A DNA stretch of 8,063 bases. It comes from Alphaproteobacteria bacterium. Its GTDB lineage: Bacteria; Pseudomonadota; Alphaproteobacteria; CAAHEQ01; UBA3637. A program made the position numbers and the translations under genes. Shown piece after piece: positions 6,909 to 8,063 of this stretch. Location: NCBI GenBank assembly GCA_017555325.1, contig JAFZGR010000170.1:1-8063 (forward strand), read 5' to 3'. The notes beneath the pieces were generated by a model that saw nothing but the letters and a program-made list of their open reading frames with translations, searched no databases and was not told the DNA's origin. Numbering within the stretch: position 1 is the first letter of the stretch; each line of letters starts with the position of its first letter.

Positions 6909-7225
6909 GTTCCGGTGAAGTTTGGCAAATTTTAAATGAAGCAAAAGTAGAATTTGAAAAATATGCTGGTTGGGTGGAAAAAGTGAAAAAAAATATCGAA
7001 CTTGCTCATAAAACACTGGATGAAGCCGAACGGAGAACGCGTGCTGTCAATCGCAAATTAAAATCGGTTGAAAACCATTTAATCGAAGAAAATACATCTT
7101 CGGAATTACAACAAATTCCTCAACAACTGGTTGATACGTACAGTGAAGAATTCTTACATTCAGAAACAGGAACACTTATTTAGCAAAACCCCATTCATGC
7201 AAACAAAATAACAGGAAACAAAATC

Positions 7226-8063
7226 ATGCACACACGCCCGATAATGGAAATCAATTTAACCACTATTTGTGAAAATTATACGTTTATCAAAAATCATATT
7301 CATCCGATAACCGCTGCTTGTGTGTTAAAAAACAATGCTTACGGATTGGGAATTGAACAAATCGGCCGGGCTTTATACGACCATGGATGTCATACATTTT
7401 TTGTTGCTTACGGATGCGAAGGACAACAATTAAAACAGGTCGCTCCTAACAGTTGCATCTATGTTTTACAAGGATTTGGAGAAGAAGAACGTTCATTTTT
7501 TCAGCAAGCTGATTTAATTCCGGTTTTACCAACACAACTTGCTATTGATAATTGGTTTAAAAATCCAGCAAATATGCAACATCCGGCTATTCAGGTTGAA
7601 ACGGGTTTACACCGTTTGGGATTGGATTTAAACGAGGCGAAACAGATTGCTCATTTACATGTTTCTTTGATTTTGTCACATCTGGCTTGTGCTGATGAAT
7701 GCCAACACTATTTAAATGAAAAGCAAAAAAACACCCTCCTTCAATTTAAATCAGTGTTTCCGAATACACCCTTTTCATTAAGTGCTTCGGACGGTGTTTT
7801 TTTAGGCCGAGATTTTCACTTTGATATGGTACGTCTCGGAGCCGCTTTGTATGGCATTAACACAACACCATACGAAGAAAAAAAAGTAAAAAACTGTTTA
7901 AAAATAACAGCCCCGATTTTACAGATTAAAACCGTAACTGCAGGCGAAACAATCGGATACAGTGCAACTTACACGGTAAAAAGACCAACTAAAATCGCAA
8001 CTGTTTCAATTGGATATGCCGACGGTATTTTCAGAAACTTTCAAGAAAACGGAGTATTACATA
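7226..8063 (+). CDS. alr: Alanine racemase, partial at the window end
   Basis: This PLP enzyme interconverts L- and D-alanine in the cytoplasm and supplies D-alanine for peptidoglycan. The 279 codons in view lack the C-terminal end, since the family is usually about 360-380 residues. The PLP lysine is K35 in VLKNNAYGLG (33-42). The barrel continues with VETGLHRLGL (124-133), SHLACADE (151-158) and FDMVRLGAALYGI (199-211). The C-terminal domain begins near 227, with the catalytic tyrosine Y245 in IGYSATY and GYADG at 263-267. Substitutions stand out: Gln123 lies where many homologues have the carbamylated lysine before DTGM, and Ala187 replaces the usual Asn in the NS segment that borders the PLP phosphate. 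The ATG at 7226 has AGGA (7213-7216) nine bases upstream. It starts 42 bp after rmuC with no terminator between, so it is probably in the same operon. Confidence 0.93.
   Translation, partial: MHTRPIMEINLTTICENYTFIKNHIHPITAACVLKNNAYGLGIEQIGRALYDHGCHTFFVAYGCEGQQLKQVAPNSCIYVLQGFGEEERSFFQQADLIPVLPTQLAIDNWFKNPANMQHPAIQVETGLHRLGLDLNEAKQIAHLHVSLILSHLACADECQHYLNEKQKNTLLQFKSVFPNTPFSLSASDGVFLGRDFHFDMVRLGAALYGINTTPYEEKKVKNCLKITAPILQIKTVTAGETIGYSATYTVKRPTKIATVSIGYADGIFRNFQENGVLH

Larger units (their letters stand above)
5922..7183 (+). pseudogene. rmuC: RmuC-family DNA recombination protein, split by a one-base frameshift
   Basis: RmuC limits DNA rearrangement at inverted repeats and has a nuclease-like fold, but its mechanism is poorly defined. 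The first frame (5922-6935, 337 residues) has an N-terminal membrane anchor (about 3-25), a long coiled coil (about 35-150), and the RmuC core: NVKTRGTWGEVQLGALLEQML (164-184), DSKFPIEDY (219-227), MFLPTEGLYAE (276-286) and AGPSTLGAFLNSLQMGFRTL (306-325). After LAIQ (325-328) the frame ends in ten unrelated residues and a stop. From 6908 the next frame reads RSGEVWQILNEAKVEFEKYAG and continues to 7183, the expected RmuC continuation (family pattern AIQKRSxEVW). One extra A in the run at 6904-6907 would restore a 420-residue protein of normal length. The ATG has AAAGGA seven bases upstream. The downstream half has no ribosome binding site near its GTG at 6974. alr follows 42 bp later, probably co-transcribed. 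Either a recent mutation or a sequencing error fits, and the anchored, truncated product may still be made. Confidence 0.85.

Overview
The window is an A/T-rich, gene-dense stretch of a bacterial chromosome. The housekeeping genes look alphaproteobacterial: an aspartyl-tRNA synthetase ending in a [20 protein letters not shown] tail, an alanine racemase with a SHLACADE segment, a DUF3108 protein and RmuC. Low G+C plus an exported ankyrin-repeat protein suggests a host-associated or uncultured gut-type lineage. That taxonomic placement is inference from motifs and composition, not from a search.

Left part (1-2645): two single-gene plus-strand units. The first encodes a 268-residue protein I do not recognise, with one membrane segment near its C-terminus. 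It has its own sigma70-like promoter and ends in a 16-bp perfect hairpin terminator. The second encodes a 459-residue secreted ankyrin-repeat protein with a cysteine-rich N-terminal region, and has a near-consensus promoter and a strong ribosome binding site. This is the accessory-looking part.

Middle part (2646-5862): a minus-strand cluster read in the order DUF3108-family exported protein, M50-like membrane metallopeptidase, aspS. The first two genes overlap by 26 nt and are probably translationally coupled. No clear terminator separates them from aspS, though aspS may also have its own weak promoter. aspS converges on the ankyrin gene, and a bidirectional hairpin lies between them.

Right part (5922-8063): plus-strand rmuC, divergent from the DUF3108 gene across a 59-bp intergenic region, then alr, which runs off the window end. 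rmuC carries a single-base frameshift. The remaining 91 codons are intact in the next frame, which suggests a recent mutation or a sequencing/assembly error.

I see no mobile element, CRISPR array, tRNA or rRNA. The points most worth a second look are the frameshifted rmuC, the coupled DUF3108/metallopeptidase pair, and the two left-hand genes.
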